A stretch of 49,470 nt of DNA from an uncultured Lachnospiraceae bacterium. Lineage in GTDB: Bacteria > Bacillota > Clostridia > Lachnospirales > Lachnospiraceae. Below, piece after piece: positions 32,156 to 41,503 of the stretch (position 1 is the first letter of the stretch; each line of letters starts with the position of its first letter). The notes beneath the pieces were generated by a model. It made no database searches, had not been told where the DNA came from, and was given only the letters and a program-made list of their open reading frames with translations. Location of the stretch: contig CAMNFR010000014.1 of NCBI GenBank assembly GCA_946537305.1, forward strand, positions 1-49,470, written 5' to 3'. A program made the position numbers and the translations under genes.

Positions 32156-35116
32156 CTACAGCGATACGACTTCTCCAAACAGTTCTTTCGCCTCTTCTAT
32201 CTTTCCTGCATTACCTACTACGCATCTCTGGTCAGATTCCAGAATAGCCTTCATGTGCGGCGCTAATGCACGAATATCCTCTACGGTGCAGGCGAGGATT
32301 TCGTCGCGGACTTGCTGCATCATTTCTTGTGTGATGCCGCTCATGTAGGCGGAGAAGGCTGCCGCTCCCTCGGAGGAGGGGTTCAGGGGCTGGTCGATGC
32401 CGCCGATGGTGCCGATGATGTAGGAGGTCATTTCCCGCTCGGTGGCGTCGAATTCTTCCAGCCAGGGTACGATGCGCTTGTATACTTCCAGAGTGTCGGC
32501 GAGGTTGGGATCCCGGTAGGATACAAAGTAACCAATGCCGGTGCGTCCGAAGCCGCACATGCAGCCGTAGGCTCCGCCCTTTACACGGACGTTGACCCAC
32601 AGATATTCATCTCCCAGAATTCTGCGCAGCACGTTCATGGAGCCGTGGTAAGGGTGGCCTGCCGCCACAAAGTTGCCGGTCACGGCCACATACTGGACCT
32701 GGCCTGCGGTGGCAAATGCTTCATTCTTCTTATTCGGTGTAAAGGGCCAATCCGCACGGGACGGCCGGTAGAAATCTTCCGTACCGTAGCTGCGACCTGC
32801 AGCTTTTTTCTTGGCAGCCTTCGGGAAGGATTCCCGGAAGGGCTTGACTGCTTGCTCGAACAGTGCAAAATCTTCCGCCGGGGCGGTCAGGCTGGCAATC
32901 ATGCCGTTCCTTACAAAGATCTTCTTTGCCAACTTCTGCAGCTTTTCGCCCAGCTTCTTCGCGCCGTCGGGCTGAGAGAGTTCCTCCGAAATGCGGCGCA
33001 GGAACATTAGGTAATCAATGCCGCCGATCTGTTCATTGTACCAGGAATTGCGGCTTGTATAGGAAGCGGCCCTTGTCATGGCCGTGGAATGTCCGGCGTT
33101 CTGCAGTCCTGTAGTCACGCGGGACATCAGCTCTGTAATCAGGTCCTTCAGGCGCTTTTCATCATCGAAGCGGCTTGTCTGCAGGATCTCCTGCACCAAC
33201 AAAAGAGCCTTCGGAAGCTTCTCCTTGAGCACGCGGATGTTAACTTCCATGTACGGGTCCAGGATATCCGCCCGATCGGCATCTCCGTAGGCGCTCATAC
33301 GTACAGACAGACCGCCAGTGTTCAGGCCGATTTCCTGTGCCAGTTCCCGGTAGCTCCAGCTCTCGGTGGACAGGAAGGACAACATGCTCTTTAACAGTGA
33401 AGCATACGGGATTTCCTCTGCTTCCAGCATATCTATGCGGAAAAGGAACCGTGTATACAGGATACCGCCGGTAAAGATTTCCTGGTGAAGCACCGGCAGA
33501 TCGCCGATCTTCTTTTCCGTTGTTTTCAGCTCGCGGGCCTTCCGGGGAATGTCGGAAAGTGCCAGCGTGGGCAGCGTGGCCAGTTCCTCTTCGGTAGCAG
33601 GGGCATCCTGCCAGGCTTTCAACGCCGCCGTATCGTCAACGATGCGCTGCAGCTCCTCCGGCGTAAGGGACGCCTTATAATCTGCTAACCTCTGCGCCAG
33701 GGCAGCGTCCTTTTCCTCAGTCAGACCGGGCACAGCACGCAGCACGATGACCGCGCTGTGCATATTATCCAGGAACCAGGTCTTCACCAGTTCCTCAAAA
33801 TAGCCGGTATCCAGCTGCTCCCGCAGCCAGGAAAATACCTTTTCATACTGCAGATGCACCAGGGGGTCCGCACCGTACAGCCAGCTGTCAAAGCATTCAA
33901 TGCCAATCATCAGTCCCTTGGGATAGATGCCGTAGTCAGCCTCGCGCTGCTTGAATTCCATGGAATTGATGGCGGATTCCAGCGCCTTGCGGTCGATGCC
34001 GTCCCGCACCTGGGCCTCCAGTGTCTCCCGCAGGATGCGGCGGAACTCCGGAAGCGCGTCCTCGGAAGCGTGCTTGGCCACCACATTAAAGTAGGGCTGG
34101 CGGGAGCTGTTCTGGTAGCCGCCGTAGATCTCCTCTCCGATGCCGGCGTCCGTCAGTGCCTGGTACACAGGCGCGCCGGGCATGCCAAGAAGCACGGCCT
34201 CCAGGATTTGGAAGGCCACGTACTGTCTGGGGTCGGTGATATCCCCGATGACCCATTCTTCCGAAAGGAACGCCTTCTCCGCAGGATCTTCCTCCCGTCC
34301 GATGGGATAGGGGATCGTCTGCTGCGCGGGCTCGGCAAAGGGCGCCTGCAGCGGGATGGCGGAATCCACCGGAATGGCGTCAAAATGGCTCAGATATTCT
34401 GCATCCAGCCAGTTCAGCTGCTCTTCGATATCCAGATCTCCGTAGAGATAGATAAAGCTGTTGGACGGATGATAGTATTTCTTATGGAAGGCGATGAAAT
34501 CCTCATAGGTCAGGGACGGGATGACCTCCGGGTCCCCGCCGGATTCATGCGTGTAGGGGGTATCCGGGTACAGCACGGTCTGGCAGTAGCGCTCCAACAC
34601 ATCGTCCGGGGAGGAAAAGGCCCCCTTCATTTCGTTGTAGACCACGCCGTTGATGATGATGGGACTATCCGCGTCCTCCATCTCGTAGTGCCATCCCTCC
34701 TGCCGGAAGATCTTCGGTTCTTTATAGATGGCCGGATAAAACACCGCATCCAGATAGACGTCCATCAGATTACGGAAGTCCTTTTCGTTGCAGCTGGCCA
34801 CCGGATAGACGGTCTTGTCCGGATAGGTCATGGCGTTCAGGAAGGTCTTCAGAGATCCTTTTTCCAGCTCGATAAAGGGGTCCTTTACCGGGAACTTGCG
34901 GGAGCCGCACAGCACGGAATGCTCCAGAATGTGGGGCAGGCCGGTGGAATCGGCGGGCGGCGTGCGGAAGCCGACCGTGAACACCCGGTTGGGGTCGTCG
35001 TTCTTGATAATGAACAGGCGCGCGCCGGATTTCTTGTGATACAGCTGCCAGGTCTGCGCATTATACTCCGGCAGAGCCTCAATTTTTTGAGTGTAATATG
35101 TCTCAGGAATGTTCAT
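32156..35116 (-). CDS. M16C (insulinase/PreP-like) metallopeptidase
   Basis: 986 residues, the usual length of single-chain M16C enzymes. The inverted zinc motif HILEH (about residue 61, with the third ligand Glu about 75 residues later in NGVVYNEMKGAF) identifies it. The protein is two homologous halves joined by a hinge, and it degrades short peptides inside a closed chamber. No signal peptide is seen, so it is probably cytoplasmic. It lies 29 nt after the U32 gene and 21 nt before era, all in one direction. Confidence 0.94.
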   Translation of the reverse strand: MNIPETYYTQKIEALPEYNAQTWQLYHKKSGARLFIIKNDDPNRVFTVGFRTPPADSTGLPHILEHSVLCGSRKFPVKDPFIELEKGSLKTFLNAMTYPDKTVYPVASCNEKDFRNLMDVYLDAVFYPAIYKEPKIFRQEGWHYEMEDADSPIIINGVVYNEMKGAFSSPDDVLERYCQTVLYPDTPYTHESGGDPEVIPSLTYEDFIAFHKKYYHPSNSFIYLYGDLDIEEQLNWLDAEYLSHFDAIPVDSAIPLQAPFAEPAQQTIPYPIGREEDPAEKAFLSEEWVIGDITDPRQYVAFQILEAVLLGMPGAPVYQALTDAGIGEEIYGGYQNSSRQPYFNVVAKHASEDALPEFRRILRETLEAQVRDGIDRKALESAINSMEFKQREADYGIYPKGLMIGIECFDSWLYGADPLVHLQYEKVFSWLREQLDTGYFEELVKTWFLDNMHSAVIVLRAVPGLTEEKDAALAQRLADYKASLTPEELQRIVDDTAALKAWQDAPATEEELATLPTLALSDIPRKARELKTTEKKIGDLPVLHQEIFTGGILYTRFLFRIDMLEAEEIPYASLLKSMLSFLSTESWSYRELAQEIGLNTGGLSVRMSAYGDADRADILDPYMEVNIRVLKEKLPKALLLVQEILQTSRFDDEKRLKDLITELMSRVTTGLQNAGHSTAMTRAASYTSRNSWYNEQIGGIDYLMFLRRISEELSQPDGAKKLGEKLQKLAKKIFVRNGMIASLTAPAEDFALFEQAVKPFRESFPKAAKKKAAGRSYGTEDFYRPSRADWPFTPNKKNEAFATAGQVQYVAVTGNFVAAGHPYHGSMNVLRRILGDEYLWVNVRVKGGAYGCMCGFGRTGIGYFVSYRDPNLADTLEVYKRIVPWLEEFDATEREMTSYIIGTIGGIDQPLNPSSEGAAAFSAYMSGITQEMMQQVRDEILACTVEDIRALAPHMKAILESDQRCVVGNAGKIEEAKELFGEVVSL

Positions 35117-35145
35117 GTTAAGACCTCAATATTTATGGTAATGTC

Positions 35146-36378
35146 TTAGGCTTCCGGTTTGCGCAGGATATCCCATTCCTGCAGGGTGACCCCCAGATCG
35201 GGGATGAATTTCTGGCCCGGGTGAGGAACGCTTTCCAGCGCCTCTCCCTCTTCCGAAAGGATGCCACGCACCGTGACGGGCAGGTTGGTGCCGTCCGGGC
35301 GCATGAGTTCCAGCGTATCTCCCACGGAGAACTTGTTTTTCTGCTCCACCATCAGGCGGCCGTCCTCTTCCCGCTGGACCGTTCCCATGTACACGGCGCC
35401 GTGCTCATAGGTGGCGGCGTCGTAGATTTGAGACGCTGTATCCGGCTGTCCGTAGTAGAAGCCGGTACAGAAAGGGCGGGTGGTGCATTTTTTGACCTCA
35501 GCGAGGTACCAGGGCAGGCGGCGGAAGTATTTTTCCGGATCCTCCTGGGCGTCGTCGATGGCTGCGCGGTAGGCCCGGGCCACGGTGGCCACGTACAGGG
35601 CGTTCTTCATGCGGCCCTCCACCTTAAGGCTGTCGATGCCGGCGGAAAGCAGATCCGGGATGTGCTCGATCATGCACAGATCCTTGGAATTATACAGATA
35701 GGTGCCGCGCTCATCCTCGTCCACGGGCATGTAGCTGCCCGGACGGGTCTCTTCCACCAGATGATATTTCCAGCGGCAGGGATGGGTGCAGGCTCCCTGA
35801 TTGGCGTCACGCCCGGTCAGGAAGCTGCTGATGAGGCAGCGGCCGGAATAGGAAATGCACATGGCACCGTGCACAAAGGCTTCCAGTTCCATGTCCTCCG
35901 GCATGGACTGGCGGATCTCCGCCAGCTCCTGCAGGGAAAGCTCCCGGGCTGCCACCGCGCGGGTCGCCCCCTGCTTGTTCCAGAACATGAAGGTGCCGTA
36001 GTTGGTGTTGTTGGCCTGGGTGCTGATGTGCCGGGGGATTTCCGGGCAAAGCTCTGCCGCCATGGAAAACAGCCCCGGGTCGGACATGATCAGCCCATCC
36101 GGCATCACATTCTTTAACAGAAGGAAGAATTTCAGCGCGGGGCGAAGGTCCTGGTTGTGCGCGAAAATATTGGCGGCCACGTACACCTTGGCGCCGTGCG
36201 CGTGGGCGAACGCCACGCCTTCCTTCAGCTCTGCCATGGTAAAGTTCTTTGCGCCGGCCCGCAGGCTAAGGCTCTCCCCGCCCACGTAGACGGCGTCCGC
36301 CCCGTACATGACGGCCGTCTTTAACACCGGCAGACTGCCCGCCGGCATCAGAAGTTCCGGCTTCTTAGACTCATTCAT
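35146..36378 (-). CDS. U32 family peptidase-like protein (TrhP/RlhA-type RNA hydroxylation family)
   Basis: 410 residues. The TIM-barrel N-terminus (ELLMPAGSLPVLKTAVMYGA, VYVGGESLSLRAG) and the four-cysteine region AMCISYSGRCLISSFLTGRD followed by CTHPCRWKY are diagnostic. Family members do not act as proteases in the well-studied cases but hydroxylate uridine 34 of tRNA (TrhP) or 23S rRNA (RlhA), using prephenate-derived chemistry and probably an Fe-S cluster. The synteny with MltG, DUF1292, ruvX and ireB matches B. subtilis yrrN/yrrO, which favours the tRNA role. AGAGGAAA precedes the ATG. Confidence 0.88.
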   Translation of the reverse strand: MNESKKPELLMPAGSLPVLKTAVMYGADAVYVGGESLSLRAGAKNFTMAELKEGVAFAHAHGAKVYVAANIFAHNQDLRPALKFFLLLKNVMPDGLIMSDPGLFSMAAELCPEIPRHISTQANNTNYGTFMFWNKQGATRAVAARELSLQELAEIRQSMPEDMELEAFVHGAMCISYSGRCLISSFLTGRDANQGACTHPCRWKYHLVEETRPGSYMPVDEDERGTYLYNSKDLCMIEHIPDLLSAGIDSLKVEGRMKNALYVATVARAYRAAIDDAQEDPEKYFRRLPWYLAEVKKCTTRPFCTGFYYGQPDTASQIYDAATYEHGAVYMGTVQREEDGRLMVEQKNKFSVGDTLELMRPDGTNLPVTVRGILSEEGEALESVPHPGQKFIPDLGVTLQEWDILRKPEA

Positions 36379-36402
36379 AATGTATTTCCTCTATAATTCG
36401 CC

Positions 36403-36449
36403 AAGGGGATTCCCTTTGACATTTCCTAAATTGTCGTGGGAATCCCCTT
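36403..36449. repeat. Perfect 12-bp inverted repeat AAGGGGATTCCC
   Basis: Two perfect arms with a 23-nt loop lie between the MltG-like gene and the U32 gene. No T-run follows on the minus strand, so it is not an obvious terminator; a processing site or small REP-like element is possible. Confidence 0.55.
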
Positions 36450-36530
36450 GTGAAATCTCCTAATTCTAATTCACCAGGGGAGCACTTGTGATTTCCTCTG
36501 TAGTCTTTAAAGCCCCCTGTAATCTGCTCC

Positions 36531-36965
36531 TCAATCCCCCGGGGAGGCCTCCGTGGTCTCCTCTGCCGCCGTTGTTTCCGGCGGAATAGACATAATGGCG
36601 ATCATCTCCGAAATATCTTGGGAGGTGTTCAGCATATATGTACCGGGATATACATTATAATTATAGATCCTTGCCTGCACGCGGTAGACGTTGACGTCAC
36701 GGATCAAGCCTTTCTGCTTTAACAGATTTCCGATGGCTTCATCATCCATATCTTCGGTGACGGTGACGGCCACGTCCTTTCCGGGCGCGCCGGTCATGGG
36801 ACGGGAATCAAAAACCGAATAGCCAAAGGAATACGCCCGCCGGCCTGCGTAGATGGCAATCACCACCAGCAGGGCATAGCAGGCCAGCCGTATGACAATA
36901 CGGCTGATCAGAAGGGCAGAGGATACCGCTGTATTCTTTCCCGGGCGGGTCTTCTTTTTGGCCAT
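36531..36965 (-). CDS. MltG-like membrane protein lacking the catalytic domain
   Basis: 144 residues. A cytoplasmic basic N-terminus, one membrane helix (about 20-45), and an extracellular part with the LysM-like fold that begins MltG/YceG proteins (VAVTVTEDMDDEAIGNLLKQ, GLIRDVNVYRVQAR, NVYPGTYMLNTSQD). Full MltG is over 300 residues and has a lytic transglycosylase domain with a catalytic Glu; here the gene ends right after the first module. It may regulate or scaffold the cell-wall machinery. Position next to RNase J, DUF1292, ruvX and ireB is the conserved yrrL position. The short length may be normal for this lineage. Confidence 0.8.
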   Translation of the reverse strand: MAKKKTRPGKNTAVSSALLISRIVIRLACYALLVVIAIYAGRRAYSFGYSVFDSRPMTGAPGKDVAVTVTEDMDDEAIGNLLKQKGLIRDVNVYRVQARIYNYNVYPGTYMLNTSQDISEMIAIMSIPPETTAAEETTEASPGD

Positions 36966-36972
36966 TGTTTTC

Positions 36973-38640
36973 TTACACCTCCATGATGACAGGCAGGATA
37001 ACAGGGCAGCGCTTCATGCGGTGCCACAGAAAATCGTTCAGATCGTCGCGGACGGCGTTCTTCAGGCGGGGCCAGTCGATGATGCGCCGGTCCAGGCATT
37101 CCTGGATGGCGTTTTCCACCACCTGTCTGGCTTCCTCCACCAGCTCTTCGTTTTCGCGGATATACACAAAGCCGCGGCTGACAAGGTCCGGTCCGGAGAC
37201 CAGCTGTCCGGTGCTGCGCTCGATGACGGCTACCACCACGATGATGCCGTGCTGTGCCAGGGTCTGGCGGTCACGCAGCACAATATTGCCTACGTCGCCC
37301 ACGCCCAGGCCGTCCACCATCAGGCTGCCGGCGGGCACACTGCCCACGGCCTCTGCCGAGCGGGACGTCAGCTCCAGTACATCGCCGGAGCGGAGCACAA
37401 AGATATTGTCCGGATTCCAGCCCTGTTCCAGCAGCATTTCGCGCTGCTCCTGGCGGTGCCGGAACTCCCCGTGGATGGGGATGGCGTATTTGGGCTTCAC
37501 CAGCGCGTACAGCAGCTTGATTTCTTCTCTGCAGGCGTGGCCGGATACGTGTGTATCCTGGAAGATCACCTTGGCGCCTAGCAGCGACAGGTCATTCATA
37601 ACCTTAGCCACGGCTTTTTCGTTGCCGGGGATGGGTGTGGAGCTAAGGATGATGGTGTCCCCGGGCTCAATTGTCACCTTGCGGTGGATATTGGCCGCCA
37701 TGCGGGACAGCGCCGCCATGCTTTCGCCCTGACTGCCGGTGGTGATGAGCACCGTGCGCTCCTTGGGATAGTTCTTTAGTTCTTCTATGGGGATCAGGCA
37801 GTTGTTGGGCACCTGAATGTATCCAAGTTCCACAGCCGCCGTGATGATATTGACCATGCTTCGGCCGTCCACGACCACTTTTTTGTCGTATTTGGCCGCC
37901 GTATTGATGATCTGCTGCACGCGGCTTACGTTAGACGCGAAGGTGGATACAATGATGCGGCTGTTCGCGTGTTCCGCGAACATGTTCTCAAAGTTGCGGC
38001 CGACCCACTGTTCCGAGCGGGTGAAGCCCTCCCGGAAGATGTTCGTGCTCTCGCACAGCATGGCCAGCACACCCTTTTTGCCCAGCTCCGCAAAGCGGGC
38101 CAGGTCCGCCGGCTCTCCGAATGCCGGGGTGTAGTCAATCTTAAAGTCTCCGGTGTGTACCAGGGTGCCTACGGGCGTCTCGATGGCCAGGGCCGCCGCG
38201 TCCACAATGCTGTGGTTCACGCGGATAAATTCCACCTGAAAGACGCCGGCGTCAATCTTCTGCCCGTACTGCACCACGCGCCTCTCGGCGGCGTCCGGTA
38301 CGGGGTGCTCCACCAGCTTTCCTTCTACAATAGCCAGAGTAAGCCGCATGCCATATACCGGCACCGGCACCCGTTCCAGCACGTAGGGCAGCGCTCCGAT
38401 GTGGTCCTCATGTCCGTGAGTGATAAAAAAGGCCCTTACCTTCCCAATATTTTCTGTTAAATAGGTTACATCCGGGATTACCAGGTCCACGCCCAGCATG
38501 TCGTCGTCCGGGAAGGCCAGACCGCAGTCAATAACAATAATGTCGTCTCCGTATTCGATGGCGGTCATATTCATTCCGATCTGTTCCAGGCCGCCCAGGG
38601 GGATAATCTTCAGTTTCTCTTTTTCTTTCTGTCTTGCCAA
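36973..38640 (-). CDS. rnj: Ribonuclease J
   Basis: About 555 residues. A metallo-beta-lactamase core (THGHEDHIGALPYVL near residue 75), a beta-CASP domain (ITTGSQGESMAALSRMA, DTHVSGHACREE) and a C-terminal domain are all present. It is a 5'-3' exoribonuclease and endonuclease central to mRNA decay in Firmicutes. The start is most likely TTG (reading MARQKEKEKLKI), 6 nt after AAAGGAG; this gives the normal family length. An ATG 35 codons upstream would add unconserved residues. It overlaps no neighbour; the MltG-like gene follows 7 nt after the stop. Confidence 0.95.
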   Translation of the reverse strand: MARQKEKEKLKIIPLGGLEQIGMNMTAIEYGDDIIVIDCGLAFPDDDMLGVDLVIPDVTYLTENIGKVRAFFITHGHEDHIGALPYVLERVPVPVYGMRLTLAIVEGKLVEHPVPDAAERRVVQYGQKIDAGVFQVEFIRVNHSIVDAAALAIETPVGTLVHTGDFKIDYTPAFGEPADLARFAELGKKGVLAMLCESTNIFREGFTRSEQWVGRNFENMFAEHANSRIIVSTFASNVSRVQQIINTAAKYDKKVVVDGRSMVNIITAAVELGYIQVPNNCLIPIEELKNYPKERTVLITTGSQGESMAALSRMAANIHRKVTIEPGDTIILSSTPIPGNEKAVAKVMNDLSLLGAKVIFQDTHVSGHACREEIKLLYALVKPKYAIPIHGEFRHRQEQREMLLEQGWNPDNIFVLRSGDVLELTSRSAEAVGSVPAGSLMVDGLGVGDVGNIVLRDRQTLAQHGIIVVVAVIERSTGQLVSGPDLVSRGFVYIRENEELVEEARQVVENAIQECLDRRIIDWPRLKNAVRDDLNDFLWHRMKRCPVILPVIMEV

Positions 38641-38785
38641 AAAATACTCCTTTCCGTTCCAAAAGTTCTTTCTTAACGCGCAATGAACAGAACAGACCCC
38701 CGCCTGCTCTGTTCCGTCCTGTGTATGAAATATATTCCCGCGCAACTATTCAGAAGCAATAGTCACAAATGCGCTTTCCGCGCGA

Positions 38786-39043
38786 TTATCCTTCTAAGTC
38801 AACGTCCTCCAGAAGTTCGGAGAACAGGTTCAACAGCAGGTCCAGTTCTTTTTCATCCTCTACCATTTCGTAGAGAGCGTCCTGCCCGTCTTCTTTTGAA
38901 ACATCCTTTAAAATATAGCAGGTGCCGTCCCCGGCCTCGGTATCGGCCGCCAGAATGTAATCCACACCTGCCAGTCGGGTGGTCTCCAGCGGATACAGCT
39001 CAATGCTTTCTCCCTGGTCCCCCTCCAGTATGATCTTTTCCAT
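38786..39043 (-). CDS. DUF1292 (YrzB-like) protein
   Basis: 85 residues, acidic, cytoplasmic. The pattern EKIILEGDQGESIELYPLET, YILAADTEAGDGTCYILKD, then an acidic C-terminus matches DUF1292. Function unknown. The ATG directly abuts the ruvX TAA, and the order ireB-ruvX-DUF1292 is strongly conserved in Firmicutes. About 145 nt to RNase J hold an inverted repeat (GAACAGA/TCTGTTC) but no gene. Confidence 0.92.
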   Translation of the reverse strand: MEKIILEGDQGESIELYPLETTRLAGVDYILAADTEAGDGTCYILKDVSKEDGQDALYEMVEDEKELDLLLNLFSELLEDVDLEG

Positions 39044-39499
39044 TTATTGATCCTCCGCGGGCACTTCCGCCTGCGCCTTCATTTGCTCCCGCTCCAGATA
39101 TCCGTTCAAGATCAGCGCTGCCGCGATCTGATCCACCACGTCCTTGCGGTTCTCGCGGCGTACGCCGCCTTCCATGAGCACGCGGGAAGCTTCCACGGTA
39201 CTCAGGCGCTCATCCATCAGCGTGACGGGCAGTCCCGTTCTCCGCTCCAGCTGCGCCTTAAAGGCCATGGTCTTTTCCACCCGCTCGCCCTGCGTATTGT
39301 TCATATTCTTCGGAAGCCCCAGCACAATGTGCGTCACGCCGTATTCCTGCACCAGCGCTTCTATGCGCGCCAGGGTGCGGCGCAGTTTGTTTTCCTGCTC
39401 CCGGACGATGGTCTCCAACGGCTGCGCGGTAATCCCCAGCGGATCGCTGATAGCAACGCCCACCGTTTTGGAGCCGTAATCCAGACCCAGCACCCGCAT
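39044..39499 (-). CDS. ruvX: RuvX/YqgF Holliday junction resolvase-like nuclease
   Basis: 151 residues of RNase H fold: [20 protein letters not shown] (first catalytic Asp), [27 protein letters not shown] (catalytic Glu) and [10 protein letters not shown] (last Asp). In E. coli it matures the 5' end of pre-16S rRNA; it may also resolve recombination junctions. The ATG overlaps the ireB stop (TGATG), so the genes are coupled. Confidence 0.96.
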   Translation of the reverse strand: MRVLGLDYGSKTVGVAISDPLGITAQPLETIVREQENKLRRTLARIEALVQEYGVTHIVLGLPKNMNNTQGERVEKTMAFKAQLERRTGLPVTLMDERLSTVEASRVLMEGGVRRENRKDVVDQIAAALILNGYLEREQMKAQAEVPAEDQ

Positions 39500-39762
39500 C
39501 AGCGCTGCTCCAGATGGCGGATGTATACCCGCATCAGCTCTTCCAGGATTTCATCCCGCTCTACTTTGGAGATCAGACTGCGGGCACCGCGGTAGTTCGT
39601 AATATAGGTAGGATCGCCGGACATGATATATCCCACGATCTGGTTTACCGGGTTATAGCCCTTTTCATTCAGTGCATCATAAACGTGCTCCAGGACCTCG
39701 CTTACTTTGATAGTAGTGTCCGGAACGGTCTGAAAACTCTGAGTTCTCTGAAAGTCTGCCAT
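39499..39762 (-). CDS. ireB: IreB family regulatory phosphoprotein (UPF0297)
   Basis: 87 residues, typical. Family features are [58 protein letters not shown]. In enterococci IreB is phosphorylated by the PASTA kinase IreK and dampens cephalosporin resistance. It leads the ireB-ruvX-DUF1292 cluster. Confidence 0.95.
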   Translation of the reverse strand: MADFQRTQSFQTVPDTTIKVSEVLEHVYDALNEKGYNPVNQIVGYIMSGDPTYITNYRGARSLISKVERDEILEELMRVYIRHLEQR

Positions 39763-39800
39763 AATGTCTCCCTCACAATGAATAACGCCAAATCGATTTC

Positions 39801-39829
39801 ATTGTACTCTATTCTTTGCAACTCTGCAA
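39801..39829 (-). promoter_or_regulatory. Putative promoter of the ireB cluster
   Basis: Minus-strand TACAAT as -10 and TTGCAG as a weak -35, 17 nt apart, about 40 nt ahead of ireB. The -10 is good; the -35 matches only three of six. Confidence 0.4.
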
Positions 39830-39878
39830 GCAAAGGTTTTAAACGATTTATTAATAATCTTTATAGATCTGCTTAGAT

Positions 39879-41144
39879 CTACAGTTCTACAGCCACGATA
39901 TCCCCGGCGGCGTACCCGGCGTCCGGAATCTGCACCTCTATGTATTCCCGCGTGTGTCCGGTCCAGACGCCGTCCGTGCACTCTTCCAGCAGCACGTCCG
40001 CCGTATGGCCCTTCCAGGCCTGGCGGAAGGATTCGGACTGGGCGGCGGTGAGCTCCTGCAGCACCTGGCTGCGCTCTGTCTTGACGGTCTCCGGCACCTG
40101 GCCGCTCATGCGGTCCGCGCGGGTGCCCTTTCTGCGGGAATATTTAAAGATATGGATCTCATACAGCTGACATTCCTCCAGGAAGGCCTTTGTCTGCTGA
40201 AATTCTTCTTCCGTTTCCCCCGGGAAGCCCACGATGACATCCGTGGTGATGGCCGCCAGCGGGAAGGCCTGACGGATCAGCCGGCATTTTTCCAGGTATT
40301 CCTCCGCGGTGTAGCGCCGGTTCATGCGCGCCAGGGTGTCGTTGCAGCCGCTCTGCAGCGACAGATGAAAATGCGGGCAGAACTTATCGCAGGATGCCAG
40401 GAACCGTACGAATTCCGGGGTGATGATGCGCGGCTCCAGCGATCCCAGCCGTATGCGGGCGATCTGCGGGATGGCCGCAATCTGTTCGATGATATTCTGC
40501 AGGGCCGTGCCGTAGGGCTGCTCCGCGGTGACCTCTTGTCCCGCAAAGTCCAGTCCGTAAGAGCTCAGATGAATGCCGGTCAGCACGACCTCGCGGAAAC
40601 CGGCGGCGGCCAGCACGCGAGCCTCCAGCAGCACCTCCTCCGGGCGGCGGCTTCTCACCCGCCCCCGCACATAGGGGATCAGGCAGTAGCTGCAGAACTG
40701 GTTGCAGCCATCCTGGATCTTCAGGATGGCGCGGGTATGCTCGCGGCTGCCGGAAAGGGACAGTGATTCATACGGTCTGGGAGCCTTCATGTCCTCCACC
40801 GCGCCGTGCCCGGCCTCGATCAGCTCTGCCAATCGGCCCTTCTGATCGTTGCCGACGACCAGGTCCACGGCGGCGTCCGCCGCGGCGGCCTCCGGGTCCG
40901 CCTGCACGTAGCAGCCCACAGCTACCACCAGTGCCTCCGGATTCCGTTTTCTGGCCCGGTGCAGCATCTGGCGGGACTTGCGGTCCGCCATATTGGTCAC
41001 TGTGCAGGTGTTGATCACGTACACATCCGCCTTCTCTTCGAAGGGGACAATGCGGTACCCGCGGCTCTCCAGCTGCTGAATCATCGCCTCTGTTTCGTAG
41101 GCGTTCACCTTGCAGCCCAAATTGTGAAATGCAACTGTTTTCAT
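39879..41144 (-). CDS. mtaB: tRNA t6A37 methylthiotransferase MtaB
   Basis: 421 residues. The N-terminal UPF0004 domain (TVAFHNLGCKVNAYETEAMI and INTCTVTNMADRKSRQMLHR, VGCYVQ) holds three cysteines for one Fe-S cluster. The radical SAM motif CNQFCSYC (about residue 147) is followed by IPYVRGRVRSR, and a TRAM domain ends the protein. MtaB converts t6A to ms2t6A at tRNA position 37 for accurate reading of ANN codons. GGAG lies 10 nt before the ATG. It is divergent from the HPr-like gene. Confidence 0.96.
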   Translation of the reverse strand: MKTVAFHNLGCKVNAYETEAMIQQLESRGYRIVPFEEKADVYVINTCTVTNMADRKSRQMLHRARKRNPEALVVAVGCYVQADPEAAAADAAVDLVVGNDQKGRLAELIEAGHGAVEDMKAPRPYESLSLSGSREHTRAILKIQDGCNQFCSYCLIPYVRGRVRSRRPEEVLLEARVLAAAGFREVVLTGIHLSSYGLDFAGQEVTAEQPYGTALQNIIEQIAAIPQIARIRLGSLEPRIITPEFVRFLASCDKFCPHFHLSLQSGCNDTLARMNRRYTAEEYLEKCRLIRQAFPLAAITTDVIVGFPGETEEEFQQTKAFLEECQLYEIHIFKYSRRKGTRADRMSGQVPETVKTERSQVLQELTAAQSESFRQAWKGHTADVLLEECTDGVWTGHTREYIEVQIPDAGYAAGDIVAVEL

Positions 41145-41167
41145 GTTAACATGTCTCCGATTTCCTC

Positions 41168-41201
41168 TTGACTTTTTTCGTCCGGAACCTTACTATATAA
41201 T
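41168..41201 (+). promoter_or_regulatory. Putative promoter of the HPr-like gene
   Basis: TTGACT at 41168-41173 with TACTAT 17 nt later; a perfect TATAAT (41196-41201) overlaps but is 22 nt from TTGACT. The exact -10 is uncertain; the region is clearly promoter-like and lies between divergent genes. Confidence 0.5.
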
Positions 41202-41247
41202 ATAGCAACATAATTGCTAAGCATATTACAGGAAAGAGGAAATAATT

Positions 41248-41481
41248 ATGACCACCGTACAGATTATGCTGAATTCTATCGATAAGGTTAAAAATTTTGT
41301 GAACGACATCACTCGTTTTGACAGTGACTTCGATCTGGTATCCGGCCGCTATGTCATCGATGCCAAGTCCATCATGGGTATCTTCTCCCTGGATCTGTCC
41401 AAGCCCATCAACCTGAGCATCCATAACGATGCCGAGCTGGACACCATCATGGAGATCCTGAAGCCCTATATCATCGAGTAA
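41248..41481 (+). CDS. HPr-like protein without the phosphorylatable histidine
   Basis: 77 residues. The segment YVIDAKSIMGIFSLDLSKPI matches the central HPr motif including the Ser-46 environment, and the length fits HPr. The GLHARPA loop that carries His-15 is replaced by SIDKVKNFVNDI, so it cannot be a PEP phosphocarrier. A regulatory role like Crh (which also lacks His-15) is possible. GAGGAAA precedes the ATG; a strong terminator follows. Confidence 0.85.
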   Translation: MTTVQIMLNSIDKVKNFVNDITRFDSDFDLVSGRYVIDAKSIMGIFSLDLSKPINLSIHNDAELDTIMEILKPYIIE

Positions 41482-41503
41482 TTGTATCCTAACGAATTCA
41501 AGA

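Noticed and set aside
39864..39881. TAGATCT/AGATCTA inverted repeat at the end of mtaB as terminator
   Set aside because: The stem is short and AT-rich and has no T-run on the minus strand; it may be chance.
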